From the NCBI GenBank assembly GCA_020629375.1, contig JAHDDK010000001.1:1-60643 (forward strand): a DNA stretch of 60,643 bases. The letters run 5' to 3'. The stretch comes from Acidimicrobiales bacterium (GTDB lineage Bacteria; Actinomycetota; Acidimicrobiia; Acidimicrobiales; SHLQ01). Under the pieces are notes generated by a model. The model had not been told where the DNA came from. It searched no databases and saw only the letters and a list, made by a program, of their open reading frames with translations. Position numbers and translations under genes: made by a program. Positions 24,950 through 33,894 of this stretch are shown here, one piece after another; positions within the stretch are counted from its first letter, which is position 1; each line of letters opens with the position of its first letter.

Positions 24950-26466
24950 GCGTCGTCTCCGATGCTGATGGTTGTGGTCTGTCCAGCTGCGGGAAGAGCG
25001 AGCGGCTCATCGGGAGCGATCCGGATTCGTGATGGCCTGCTCGCGCCCCAGACGACGACAGCGACCCAGCCGAATGCGATGTTGAGGTACCACCACAGGA
25101 TCGTGTTGAGGAGCACGTTCTCCGTGATGAGCTGGACAGACACCGAGAACAATGCGGCGATGGCGCCGAAGGTGAGGAGTGAGGCGCGCCGATCGGTCCT
25201 CATGGACCGGCGGGCGCTTCGCCACGCCCGCCACGCCGCGTAGGTGGCGACGATCACCAGGGTAAAGAATCCGAAGCCACCGATCACGCCACCTTCAATG
25301 AGTGCTTGCAAGAAACTGTTGTGCGGATCCTTGTATTCGACGGTCAGGGTCTTCGTCGCGTCGATGCCGACGCCGCTGACGGGATTGTCGCCGAAGAACG
25401 GCCAGACCTTCTCCCAATAGCCGAGGCGCCATGCCAATGAGTCGTCGGTTTTCACGCCACCGTTCGCTCCGGTTGTGGCTGTGAGATTGGCGAGTCGATC
25501 GCCGACGCCGGGAACGGCGGCAGCTGCGACAACGGCACCGGCGCCGATGACGATCACGAATCGCTTGTTGATCCGAGCGGCGAGGAGCATGGCGCCGAGC
25601 AGGAATGCCCCCCACGCCCCGCGGGCGAAGGTGGCGACAAGTAGGAAGGTTGCGATGAGCGAGAGGGCGAGGACCCCGACGCGTCGCTGTACGTCGATGA
25701 CGGGCACGATGCTGAACCCGAGGATCGCGGCGAAGCACAAGAAGGTCGCGTACGAGTTGGGGTGCGCGAACGATCCATCGATTCGGACGAGACCGCTTCC
25801 GCCTGGATCGAGCGTGCCGGTCCAGAAGAACTGCACGAACCCGACGATGATCGGCACGACGAGACTCACGGCGACGGCACCCAGCAATCGCCAGATCGCG
25901 TCGCGATCCCGAAGCAGGAGTTGTTCGATTGCGAGGTACAGCAGCGTCACTGACGCCAAACCGAACATCGCCCCCTGGGAGATTCCTCGATCCACCGAGG
26001 TGACGAAGCTCGGGATGAACGACACGAAGAAGACGACGAACCCCAAACCGAGCGGAGTGATGCGCCGCCAGTCTCCTTGGAGCCGTAGCGCGACCAGGTG
26101 GATCGCACAGATGGCGATTACGAGGATCCCGAGGATCGCGGAGGGCTGGAAGGTGCCGAACTCGTCGGCGACCAAGTCGTCGAGTGAGGTTCGAATGGCG
26201 ATGGTCAGCAGGAGAAACCACTCGAATCGATAGAGGGCGACGAGCGCCAGGGTGCCGGCGACGAGGAACGTCGCGCCGAGGATGATGAATGGCGTATCGG
26301 GGTCGGTGGCCCGGAAGCCTGCGGCAACGATGAGGCCCGACATGATGGCCAGCACGGCGACGAACATGGACATCGGCCCGGGTGCGGGGACGGGGGTCTG
26401 GGGTTCGGATGGTGCCTCGACCCGGATCGAGATCCGGTCGGCGTGCTCGCCCTCGAGAAGGGTCAC
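24946..26466 (-). CDS. O-antigen ligase/Wzy-type polysaccharide polymerase
   Basis: A 506-residue integral membrane protein with about 12 hydrophobic segments from residue 33 on. The Wzy_C/WaaL-type region contains FARGAWGAFLLGAMLL, a periplasmic-type loop with WRLGYWEKVWPFFGDNPVSGVGIDATKT and the family hallmark DPHNSFLQALIEGG. The family joins lipid-linked repeat units or transfers glycan to an acceptor on the outer face. The GTG at 26466 overlaps the sulfotransferase stop (GTGA); the longer frame upstream is anti-sense to the sulfotransferase. A second polymerase of this type lies at 50.3 kb, so two polymers, or a polymerase plus a ligase, are possible. Confidence 0.88.
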   Translation of the reverse strand: MTLLEGEHADRISIRVEAPSEPQTPVPAPGPMSMFVAVLAIMSGLIVAAGFRATDPDTPFIILGATFLVAGTLALVALYRFEWFLLLTIAIRTSLDDLVADEFGTFQPSAILGILVIAICAIHLVALRLQGDWRRITPLGLGFVVFFVSFIPSFVTSVDRGISQGAMFGLASVTLLYLAIEQLLLRDRDAIWRLLGAVAVSLVVPIIVGFVQFFWTGTLDPGGSGLVRIDGSFAHPNSYATFLCFAAILGFSIVPVIDVQRRVGVLALSLIATFLLVATFARGAWGAFLLGAMLLAARINKRFVIVIGAGAVVAAAAVPGVGDRLANLTATTGANGGVKTDDSLAWRLGYWEKVWPFFGDNPVSGVGIDATKTLTVEYKDPHNSFLQALIEGGVIGGFGFFTLVIVATYAAWRAWRSARRSMRTDRRASLLTFGAIAALFSVSVQLITENVLLNTILWWYLNIAFGWVAVVVWGASRPSRIRIAPDEPLALPAAGQTTTISIGDDA

Positions 26467-27374
26467 GGTGTCGACCGTCCGAACGTGAGGTCGTATCCCC
26501 AATGCTGGAGATGGGGGGCGAGTTCGTCCTCCAGTAACCGCTGCTGGTGTTCGGTGAGATCGCGAGTCCACTTGTCGTTCGTGTTCGAGAACCCGAACGA
26601 CGCGATCGTTTCGACGAATTCTCCGGGGTTCCGAAGTCCGCAGAAGTCGGTGACGGCGGCGAACGTATCGACGGGTGACTCGCACAGATCCTCGTATCGG
26701 ATCTCCAAGAAACGTTCGGACGGCACCAGTGGTTGGGCGACCCGCATGGCATCGAGCATGTCGCTGAGTTCCATGGCTGCGAGCGTCACAAACGACTGCC
26801 CGGAGGCTTCCCAGCGTTCGGTCTGCTCCCCGGTCATGTCGAGGCCGCGCCACCCCTTGGTGCCTCGCCATCCATCCCAGAAATCGACCTGAAGGATGCT
26901 GTTGACCACGGCCCGGCCGTCGCGGACGACATGGACGAAGCGTGCGTCGGGAAAAGCCGCATCGAGGTATCCGACCCGCGGCCAGCCCGTGATCTTGATG
27001 AGCGGCGTTGGTCGGCCGTCGACGACGAGGCGTTGAATCGCGTCACGAATGCGGCCGCGGGTTTTGTTGGTCAGATCGTCGGCGCGGAGATCCCGAAACG
27101 GTTCCGAAAATCCTGGCGCCACCTGTTCCCACCAGGCGTAGGCCTCGCTGGGGTTGAGATGGCCGGGCTCGATGATTCCGCGACGGAGTGCGGAACCGAC
27201 GAGCGGCGTGTCGAGTCCGCGAAGCACTGCGGCGTTGAGCGCCTCCGCCGAGGGGGCAACATCGAGGATCTTCGAGATCCACGAGACGTGAGGGTGGCGA
27301 GCGAATGCATGATGAAACGCCGTGGATCCGCTTCGTCCGGCCCCGACGATGAAGATCGGGGGAGCTGTGCTCAT
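26463..27374 (-). CDS. PAPS-dependent sulfotransferase
   Basis: A 303-residue cytoplasmic sulfotransferase. The 5'-phosphosulfate loop is FIVGAGRSGSTAFHHAF (8-24) and the 3'-phosphate site is FVHVVRDGRAVVNSILQ. The C-terminal part has the usual RYEDLCESPVDTFAAVTDFCGL. It transfers sulfate from PAPS to a hydroxyl or amino group; its place between a Wzz and a polymerase gene points to a sugar of the repeat unit as acceptor. It starts 3 bp after the Wzz stop and overlaps the polymerase start. Confidence 0.9.
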   Translation of the reverse strand: MSTAPPIFIVGAGRSGSTAFHHAFARHPHVSWISKILDVAPSAEALNAAVLRGLDTPLVGSALRRGIIEPGHLNPSEAYAWWEQVAPGFSEPFRDLRADDLTNKTRGRIRDAIQRLVVDGRPTPLIKITGWPRVGYLDAAFPDARFVHVVRDGRAVVNSILQVDFWDGWRGTKGWRGLDMTGEQTERWEASGQSFVTLAAMELSDMLDAMRVAQPLVPSERFLEIRYEDLCESPVDTFAAVTDFCGLRNPGEFVETIASFGFSNTNDKWTRDLTEHQQRLLEDELAPHLQHWGYDLTFGRSTP

Positions 27375-27377
27375 CGA

Positions 27378-28670
27378 TCAGCCTGCTTTGCTGCTCGCAT
27401 CTCGGCCCCAGCGGTTCGAACGCGTGGAGTCGGGTGTGTCGTCTTCGTCGTCGAGGTCGTCGCCGCCATGGAGGTCGTTGTCGAGGTCGTCGTCGACGTC
27501 GGTGCGGTCATCGTCGTCGAGTTCATCATCGTCAGCCGTCGCCGTCGCCGTCTCTGTCGACTCGACGTCGATGATGTGTTCCTCGTCGCCTTCGTCGACG
27601 ACTACCAGCGGCGTCACCGATGCCTCGGGTAGTGCACGGCTTGTTGCGGCGTCGAGTTCGCCGTGCGCCTCGACGGCGACACCTGCGGGTTCGGGAGTCT
27701 TCGGGCGAAGCAGGTCGTAGACCCAGCAGGCAGCGATGAACAGCAGGGTGGCGGGTACGGCGAAGAGCAGGAGGCCGGTCAGAAGCCCCGAGAGCCGTGA
27801 CGTCTCCTCGGTCACGACCTCGTCGATGATGTTTGGTGCGTCGCGCTCCGTGGCGAGTGCTGCGATCGAACCATCGGCGTCGCGCACCGATGCGCGGCGC
27901 TCAGAGAGGCGTAGAGCGAACTCGTTGTTCTCGTTGACGAGCTGGGTGTGTTCCCGTTCGAGCGGCGCAAGCCGATCGACTTCGGCTTCGAGTTCGGCGA
28001 GCGGTGGTTCGGGTTCGGGCACTTGGACGGTCGTGACGTTGCCGTCTTCGTCTGTTTCTTGAGTGGTTGGGGGATTGGCCAAGAAGGCTCGGCGATCGAG
28101 GACCGCCTGGGCCGCGCTGTCGTAGGCGAGCGTGGGGTTGATGCCGCCTGCATCACCGGTGAGTTCGGCGATCCGAATCGTGTTCTGGTCGATGGCGTCC
28201 TCGAGTTGATCGACTGTCGCCTGCACGCTCTGGCGGGTCTTGTCGAGGGTGACTTCGAGTCCGGCGACGGCCGTTTCGACGGCAACCGCCTGGGCGATCT
28301 CCGGTTCGTCAGCGACGACGTTCACGTCGATCAAGGCGACGCTCGACCCGGACTGGTTGACGGTGATCTCGTAGTCAATTTCCTCGACGTAACCGGTGCG
28401 TTCTTCGACAAGGTCGATGACGACCGGGAGTTTCATCGTGGTCGCGATCTCTTCGACGAAAATGTTGAGTTCGGCCGGCTGGAGGGCATCGTCGGCCACC
28501 CGTTGGCCATTGACCACGTAGCGGGCTTGCCATTGGGCGGGTTCGCCGAGGGCCAAGAAGACCCCGATGGCGCCAGCGATGCCGGCCAGGAGAATGAGGA
28601 GTAGCGGTCGTTTGCCCGTGAGATGCAGGAACGAGGTCAGTTCCCCTGCGTTGTCATCCACGTTGGTCAT
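27378..28670 (-). CDS. Wzz/YveK-type chain-length protein with long acidic tail
   Basis: A 430-residue protein: short cytoplasmic head, membrane segment 22-41, an extracytoplasmic domain with the Wzz fold and a long coiled coil (about 140-275), membrane segment 296-317, then a cytoplasmic tail of about 110 residues. The tail is extremely acidic from 357 to 412 and ends in a basic Ser/Arg stretch. Typical partners end soon after the second segment and contact a BY-kinase, so the tail is unusual. It is the first gene of the minus-strand polysaccharide operon (Wzz, sulfotransferase, polymerase, GT2). The ATG at 28670 has GAGGAAAG upstream. Confidence 0.86.
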   Translation of the reverse strand: MTNVDDNAGELTSFLHLTGKRPLLLILLAGIAGAIGVFLALGEPAQWQARYVVNGQRVADDALQPAELNIFVEEIATTMKLPVVIDLVEERTGYVEEIDYEITVNQSGSSVALIDVNVVADEPEIAQAVAVETAVAGLEVTLDKTRQSVQATVDQLEDAIDQNTIRIAELTGDAGGINPTLAYDSAAQAVLDRRAFLANPPTTQETDEDGNVTTVQVPEPEPPLAELEAEVDRLAPLEREHTQLVNENNEFALRLSERRASVRDADGSIAALATERDAPNIIDEVVTEETSRLSGLLTGLLLFAVPATLLFIAACWVYDLLRPKTPEPAGVAVEAHGELDAATSRALPEASVTPLVVVDEGDEEHIIDVESTETATATADDDELDDDDRTDVDDDLDNDLHGGDDLDDEDDTPDSTRSNRWGRDASSKAG

Positions 28671-28920
28671 CAGGGGAGTTCTTTCCTCACCGTTTCTTCC
28701 GCCGAAATCCGGCTGCAAAGGCGCTCCCGCAAGGCTACGCCCACCACCCCGGGGCCTGGCAAAACACCGGGCGTCCGTAATGGCTCATCCAGTATCGAAT
28801 ACCGGCACCGAAAAGGACCATAAGCCATGAGAACCACCACGCGACGTGCGATCCCGCTTGATTCACCGGTGTGTAACCCGATTGGCACAGGTGGGCCCCA
28901 TTCTCGCAGTCGAAACGGTG

Positions 28921-30033
28921 ATGGCGGTGTCGCTGACGGCGATGTTGGCGCTCATCGCGGCGTTCTTCGCGGTTCTGGGATTCGTCCCCGCGTCGACGGT
29001 GGCGCAGCGGGCGCTTCGGGCGATCGTCGCAGGGGTCGCGGGTGCGTCGGCCTGGTTCGCCGCGACCGCCCTTGGCCGTCGGCTCGGCTGGGTCGAGTCT
29101 GAGGAAGCGGCGTTTCATCACCTCTACGTACTCGGCGTCGTCGGGCTGCCGTTGGCGGGGCTCACCCTGCTCGCGATCAGTGCACGTTGGCCGACGAACG
29201 ACCGACGGCTGCTCCGAATGGGTCGTGCGCTCGCGGCAGTTTTCGTCCTGCCGGGGCTGCTCGGCGTCTGGGGCACGCATGTCGAGCCACGTTGGCTTCG
29301 CGTCGACCGGGTGACGATCGCGGCGACCGACACACCGATCAGGATCGGTGTGATCGCCGATATCCAAACCGATCAGGTGGGTGACTGGGAGCATCATGTT
29401 GTCGATCGACTCGTGGCTGAAGCCCCCGATCTCATCGTCGTCGCTGGCGACCTCACTCAGCTCCCGAATCATCGCTACAACCAGATTCGACCGGCGATCG
29501 TGGATCTGCTGGCTGCCCTCGAGGCACCTGGAGGCGTGTGGGTCATCGCCGGCAACACGGACCCGTCGAGCGAAGAGGTCGTCGCCGTAGCCGCCGCCGC
29601 TGGCCATCGAGCCCTGATTGACGAGGTCGCTGAAATCGAGATCCGCGGCCGGATCGTGCGGCTCGGTGGGCTCGCCTGGCCGAACACCGATCGCCAGAAT
29701 GCTCGGCGGTTCATCGACGACTTCGGCCGCAGTTCGACCGATGACACGGTGGACGTGTTGCTCACGCACTCGCCCGATCCGATCACCAGTCTCGGCTCGG
29801 AGTCGGCGATCGATCTCGTCGTCGCAGGCCACACCCACGGAGGCCAGATCGCCGTGCCGATGATCGGCCCACTCTGGAACGTGACCGACCTGCCGGACAC
29901 GATCGCCGCAGGCGGGCTCCACGACATGGCTGGCACCCCGCTGTATGTGAGTCCGGGTGTCGGCGTTCAGCGAGGAGAGAGTCCTCGCGTCCGAATCGGC
30001 GTACGCCCGTCGGTCGCCGTGCTGACGTTCTGA
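28921..30033 (+). CDS. Membrane-anchored metallophosphoesterase (YkuE/YaeI type)
   Basis: About 370 residues from ATG 28921; a GTG at 28846 would add 25 residues. Three or four hydrophobic segments occupy the first 115 residues, then a calcineurin-type domain: IADIQTD, VVAGDLTQ, IAGNTDP, LLTHSPDPI and AGHTHGGQIAVP give the complete set of dimetal ligands. This form, with an N-terminal membrane part, is typical of phosphatases acting on lipid-linked phosphates or UDP-sugars, but the substrate is not evident. It is divergent from the Wzz operon over about 250 bp. Confidence 0.85.
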   Translation: MAVSLTAMLALIAAFFAVLGFVPASTVAQRALRAIVAGVAGASAWFAATALGRRLGWVESEEAAFHHLYVLGVVGLPLAGLTLLAISARWPTNDRRLLRMGRALAAVFVLPGLLGVWGTHVEPRWLRVDRVTIAATDTPIRIGVIADIQTDQVGDWEHHVVDRLVAEAPDLIVVAGDLTQLPNHRYNQIRPAIVDLLAALEAPGGVWVIAGNTDPSSEEVVAVAAAAGHRALIDEVAEIEIRGRIVRLGGLAWPNTDRQNARRFIDDFGRSSTDDTVDVLLTHSPDPITSLGSESAIDLVVAGHTHGGQIAVPMIGPLWNVTDLPDTIAAGGLHDMAGTPLYVSPGVGVQRGESPRVRIGVRPSVAVLTF

Positions 30034-30046
30034 TCGACGCCGCCCG

Positions 30047-30778
30047 TCAGGCGTTGTCGTCGAAGAATCGCTGGTGCGCGGCGGCCACCGTCTCGATGAC
30101 GAGTTCGTCGGTTCCGTTGGGCAATGCCTCGAACCACTTCGCCATCGCATAGTCGGTGTGTTCGTCCGCGAGCGCGAGTCGGGCGCGGTCGTCGTCGGTG
30201 ATGGTTGGTGCGTTCTTCCACCCGAACATTTCGACGTCGTTCGGACGGCGGATCGCGTGGGCGACGACGGGGCTACATCCCGAACCTGCCACGGCAGCGA
30301 GATGCACACTGCCTCGCAGCTCCCGCATGACGATGGCTTCCTGCATGAAGGCATCAACAGGTTCCGATGCCGGAGCGAGCGCCTGATAGCCCGCGAACAG
30401 CGGCAGGCCGCTGCTGTCCACTGCCTGCGACACCGCCCGAAGTGCGGTGGCGGTGTCTGCAAGACCGTCGATGTCGGCGATCCGGGCGCGCCCGATCTGA
30501 AAGGCAACATCGAGGTGCGCCTGGGCCGCGTCCGTCGCCGAGCAACGCTCTCGGCTGCTGTTCCACATCTTGGCGATGACGCCGGGCTCGAAGTAGCCGA
30601 ATGCTGCGTGCACCACAGGTGCAATCACCTCGCCCATCACGCCTGCACGGCCGGCGATGTACAGGCGAAAGAGATCGAGCCCCAGGGCCTCTCCCGCGGC
30701 CTTGGCCAACGGATCGAAGTAATGCAGAGCACCGATTTGTTGAAGTTGGGGATGGATCGCGGCGTCGACGGGATGCAT
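30047..30778 (-). CDS. SCO6745-family protein
   Basis: A 243-residue, almost entirely helical protein. Conserved blocks of the actinobacterial SCO6745 (SalK-like, winged-helix-related) family: YFDPLAKAAGEALGLDLFRLYIAGRAGVMGEV at the N-terminus, VVHAAFGYFEPGVI, the central LFAGYQALAPASEPVD, LRGSVHLAAVAGSG, and HTDYAMAKWFEALP near the end. No signal peptide. The family is usually annotated as helix-turn-helix but has no proven DNA target. It is convergent with the metallophosphoesterase, 13 bp apart. Confidence 0.82.
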   Translation of the reverse strand: MHPVDAAIHPQLQQIGALHYFDPLAKAAGEALGLDLFRLYIAGRAGVMGEVIAPVVHAAFGYFEPGVIAKMWNSSRERCSATDAAQAHLDVAFQIGRARIADIDGLADTATALRAVSQAVDSSGLPLFAGYQALAPASEPVDAFMQEAIVMRELRGSVHLAAVAGSGCSPVVAHAIRRPNDVEMFGWKNAPTITDDDRARLALADEHTDYAMAKWFEALPNGTDELVIETVAAAHQRFFDDNA

Positions 30779-30856
30779 GGCCGCACTGTACTGGTGGCCT
30801 ACCGGACGACCCGGCCCGTAGCCGTTTCGGCTTCGGGCAAGCCGACGGCAGAGGTC

Positions 30857-32656
30857 TCAGAGGCGGCCGGCCTCATGGGCAGCGGTCTCGGCTGCGGCGA
30901 GCTGACCGTCGATGATGGCGAGGCCGGCGTCCCAGAACCCGGGATCGGTCAGGTCACAGTCCACGATCGCACCGAGGGCCTCGGGGCTCTTCGAGCCGCC
31001 GGCGCGCAGGAGCTCGAGATACATCGGTACGAATTCGTCCCCACGCTCCTCGTACCGGGCATACACCGACAACGCGAGCAGCTGACCATAGGCATAGGCG
31101 TAGACGTAGCCGGGCGTCCCGATGAAGTGCGGGATGTAGCTCCACCACGAGCGGTATCCCTCGGTGATGTCTACCGCATCACCGAACATGGCCGCCTGCG
31201 TGTCGACCCAGAGATCACCGAATCGCTCGGTGGACAGTTCGCCAACGTCTCGCCGTTCGGTGTGGACCGCTTCCTCGAATCGGTTCATCGCGATTTGTCG
31301 GAAGACGGTCGCGATCGAGTCTTCGAGGGTCGACGCGAGGAGCGCGAAGCGCTCGGCGGGGTCTTCGATCATCGTGAGCAGGCGGTTGTTGGTGACGGTC
31401 TCGCCGAACACGGACGCCGTTTCGGCGAGCGTGAGCGGCGTGTGCATCTGGAAGATGCCCTGCTCGCGGGACAGATAGGCGTGGAGACCGTGGCCAAGTT
31501 CGTGGGCAAGCGTGAGGACGTCGCGGGTGCGCCCGGTCCAGTTAAGGAACACGTACGGGTGATCTGACGGAACCGAGTATGCGCAGAACGCGCCGGGTCG
31601 CTTGCCAGGGCGAACCGGCGCGTCGATCCACGATTCGGTGATGAACCGGTCAACAATGGCAGCAAGCTCGTCGGAGAACGATGCGTAGCTCCCGCGGACG
31701 ATCTGCGTTGCCTCCGCCCATCCAATCTTCTGGTCACCCTCGGCTACCGAGGCCATCCGGTCGTGATCAGCGAGTCGATCGACGCCGAGCACGCGAGCCT
31801 TCAGGGCATACCAGCGCTGAGGGATGTCGTATCGATCAACGACGGCGTCGACGAGCGACTGGACCGATTCGTCCGATGCCTCGTTCGATTGGTTCCGAGC
31901 CGATAGCCACGTCGGGTAGCCCCGTAGTCGGTCGTCGATGCTCTTGTCGAGAAGCAGGTTGTTGAACACGAAACTTCGGGTCCGGAGACCGGGCTCGAGT
32001 CCGGCGGTCACCGCCTCGGCGGCGCGTTCTCGAACCGTACTGTCCGGATGCTGTAGCTGACTGAGTGCCGATTCGAGCGGCACGGTTCCGCCGTCGTCCT
32101 CCGGCAGCTCGACGGTGATTTGGGATGTCAGCTCGCTGAACAGCCGGACCCACGCCGAGGCACCGGTGACCGACTTTTCTGTCAGCAGCGTCTCTTCAGC
32201 TTCGGTCAGGAGATGGGGTTGGGTCTGTCGAAGGAGCGCGAGGTGATGGGCATACGGAGCGAGCTGGGGATCGGCTTCGACAGCCACGGCATGGTCGGGG
32301 TCGGCGCTCGCCCACTCGAGATCGACGAACAGCACCATCGTGGCGATCTCGGTCGACCGCTGCTGAACGGCCGCCATCGCGGCGCCACGCTCGGGGTCGG
32401 TCGTGTCTTCGGAGTAGCGAAGCATGGCCCAGTGGGCGGCCCGGCTGGCACGCTCTTGGACCTCGCCGTAGTCGGACATGAGCTCGGCGAGCGTTCGGGC
32501 GTCGAGGCCGGCGACGTTGCCTTTGTGCGGGACCAAACGGCTGGCAATCTGTTCGGCTTCGTCGAGAAGGTCGAGGGCGCTACGGCCATCGGGGAGCAGC
32601 CCATCGAGATTCCAGGCGATGTCTGCTGCGGCGGCGTCGGTGTCGGTGGTGGTCAT
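30857..32656 (-). CDS. pepF: M3 family oligoendopeptidase F
   Basis: A 599-residue cytosolic peptidase. The zinc site is HELGH at 385-389 (LTLAHELGHGLHAYLS) with a third ligand in TLAETASVFGE near 412-418. The C-terminal family block YSYI-like WWSYIPHFIGTPGYVYAYAYGQLLALSVYARY is present. The family cleaves short peptides. The ATG at 32656 overlaps the upstream glycosyltransferase stop by 4 nt (ATGA), so it is translationally coupled to a polysaccharide gene, which is not its usual context. Confidence 0.92.
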   Translation of the reverse strand: MTTTDTDAAAADIAWNLDGLLPDGRSALDLLDEAEQIASRLVPHKGNVAGLDARTLAELMSDYGEVQERASRAAHWAMLRYSEDTTDPERGAAMAAVQQRSTEIATMVLFVDLEWASADPDHAVAVEADPQLAPYAHHLALLRQTQPHLLTEAEETLLTEKSVTGASAWVRLFSELTSQITVELPEDDGGTVPLESALSQLQHPDSTVRERAAEAVTAGLEPGLRTRSFVFNNLLLDKSIDDRLRGYPTWLSARNQSNEASDESVQSLVDAVVDRYDIPQRWYALKARVLGVDRLADHDRMASVAEGDQKIGWAEATQIVRGSYASFSDELAAIVDRFITESWIDAPVRPGKRPGAFCAYSVPSDHPYVFLNWTGRTRDVLTLAHELGHGLHAYLSREQGIFQMHTPLTLAETASVFGETVTNNRLLTMIEDPAERFALLASTLEDSIATVFRQIAMNRFEEAVHTERRDVGELSTERFGDLWVDTQAAMFGDAVDITEGYRSWWSYIPHFIGTPGYVYAYAYGQLLALSVYARYEERGDEFVPMYLELLRAGGSKSPEALGAIVDCDLTDPGFWDAGLAIIDGQLAAAETAAHEAGRL

Positions 32657-33876
32657 GAGACTCCCAGTTCGGCGTAGATCTCGAGTAGCCCGTCTCGGTA
32701 CCGCTCGCGGGTAAATCGCTCTTCGACGAAGGTGCGGCCAGCGGTTCCCATTGATTCGAGTTCGGCGGCCGATGTGTCGGCGAGGCGGTGAAGCGCGTCG
32801 GCGAACGAGTCGACGTCTCCTGCGGTCGCCAGGAGCCCGGTCTGTCCGTCGATGATGAGTTCGGGGATCCCGCCGAGATCGGACCCGATGACCGGTTTCC
32901 CGACCCCGTACGCCTCGAGGATGACGACTGGCGCGTTCTCGTAGCATTCCGACGGCAACACAAGCGCCTTGCCCGACCGAATGATGTCGAACAGGGCGTC
33001 TCCGGTCTGGTAGCCGGCGAACTCGACGTCGGCGCCGAGGCGATCAGCGAGCTCGTGGAGTTCGGATTCTTGCGGGCCGGTGCCAACGATCGTCGCAGCG
33101 ACGCCAGATTTGGCGACCGCCGACACGAACGTACGAAGACCCTTTTCTTGGGAGAGGCGTCCGACGAAGACGAAGCGCTCGCCCGGACTGGTGTCCGCTT
33201 CGAGGTGAGAGACGTCCACCGCGTTGGGTAGGTAGCGGGCCTTGTCGCGGGGCATGCCCCACTCCGAGAGTGTGTCGAGATGGAAGTTCGATGGCACGAT
33301 GAATCGATCCACATGCTTGCGGTAGCTCCCGATCGTTCGATGCAGGGTGGTCTCGACGGCCGCCACTGCCGACAACGCCAACGAACCCTTGAGGCATCGC
33401 TGTTGGACGGCGTTCCAGGTCTTGCCGCCCTTGCACCGCTGGCAGACACCGTCGGGGGCGAGCATCAGTTTCGACGGGCAGCCGATCTTGAGGTCATGGA
33501 CCGTCATGACCGCGGGAATGCCCTTTGATTGGATCGCGCTGAAGATCGAGGGCGTGAGGTGGTGGTACACGTTGTGGGCGTGCACGATGTCGGCGTTCGT
33601 ACGGTCGATGAGGTCGCCAATCGCCGACCGGGCCTCGAACGAGTAGACGGATTTGGCGACCTTGCGAACCTTCTCAAGCGGTGAATAGTCAGAGCCGAAG
33701 TCGATCTCCTCGACGAAGTACGCGTTCCACTCGGAGTCGTCGTTGAGCGGGAACTGCATGGCGAACGGGACGATGTCCCAGCCCTGGTCCGCGAGAAGCG
33801 TGTTCTGGTCCAACATCACGGCTTCGGCGCCACCACGTCGGTAGTAGTAGCTGGTCACGGAGATCTGCGTCGGCAT
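32653..33876 (-). CDS. Glycosyltransferase family 4
   Basis: A 407-residue GT-B transferase. N-terminal YYYRRGGAEAVMLDQNTLL is the GGAE loop of this branch. VHAHNVYHHLTPSIF and the insert CPSKLMLAPDGVCQRCKGGKTWNAVQQRC hold four cysteines that look like a structural zinc site (C-x17-C-x2-C-x11-C), a feature of a subset of capsule GT4 enzymes. The C-terminal half has FVGRLSQEKGL and the EX7E motif ENAPVVILE. It follows the BNR-repeat lipoprotein by 18 bp and is coupled to pepF. Confidence 0.9.
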   Translation of the reverse strand: MPTQISVTSYYYRRGGAEAVMLDQNTLLADQGWDIVPFAMQFPLNDDSEWNAYFVEEIDFGSDYSPLEKVRKVAKSVYSFEARSAIGDLIDRTNADIVHAHNVYHHLTPSIFSAIQSKGIPAVMTVHDLKIGCPSKLMLAPDGVCQRCKGGKTWNAVQQRCLKGSLALSAVAAVETTLHRTIGSYRKHVDRFIVPSNFHLDTLSEWGMPRDKARYLPNAVDVSHLEADTSPGERFVFVGRLSQEKGLRTFVSAVAKSGVAATIVGTGPQESELHELADRLGADVEFAGYQTGDALFDIIRSGKALVLPSECYENAPVVILEAYGVGKPVIGSDLGGIPELIIDGQTGLLATAGDVDSFADALHRLADTSAAELESMGTAGRTFVEERFTRERYRDGLLEIYAELGVS

Positions 33877-33894
33877 CAGTGTTCTCGTCGGCGG

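Noticed and set aside
28735..28848. Minus-strand stretch reading VAWWFSWLMVLFGAGIRYWM, possible small membrane peptide
   Set aside because: It is the tail of a long antisense frame without a clear start or ribosome site, and lies in the divergent promoter region; too weak to call.
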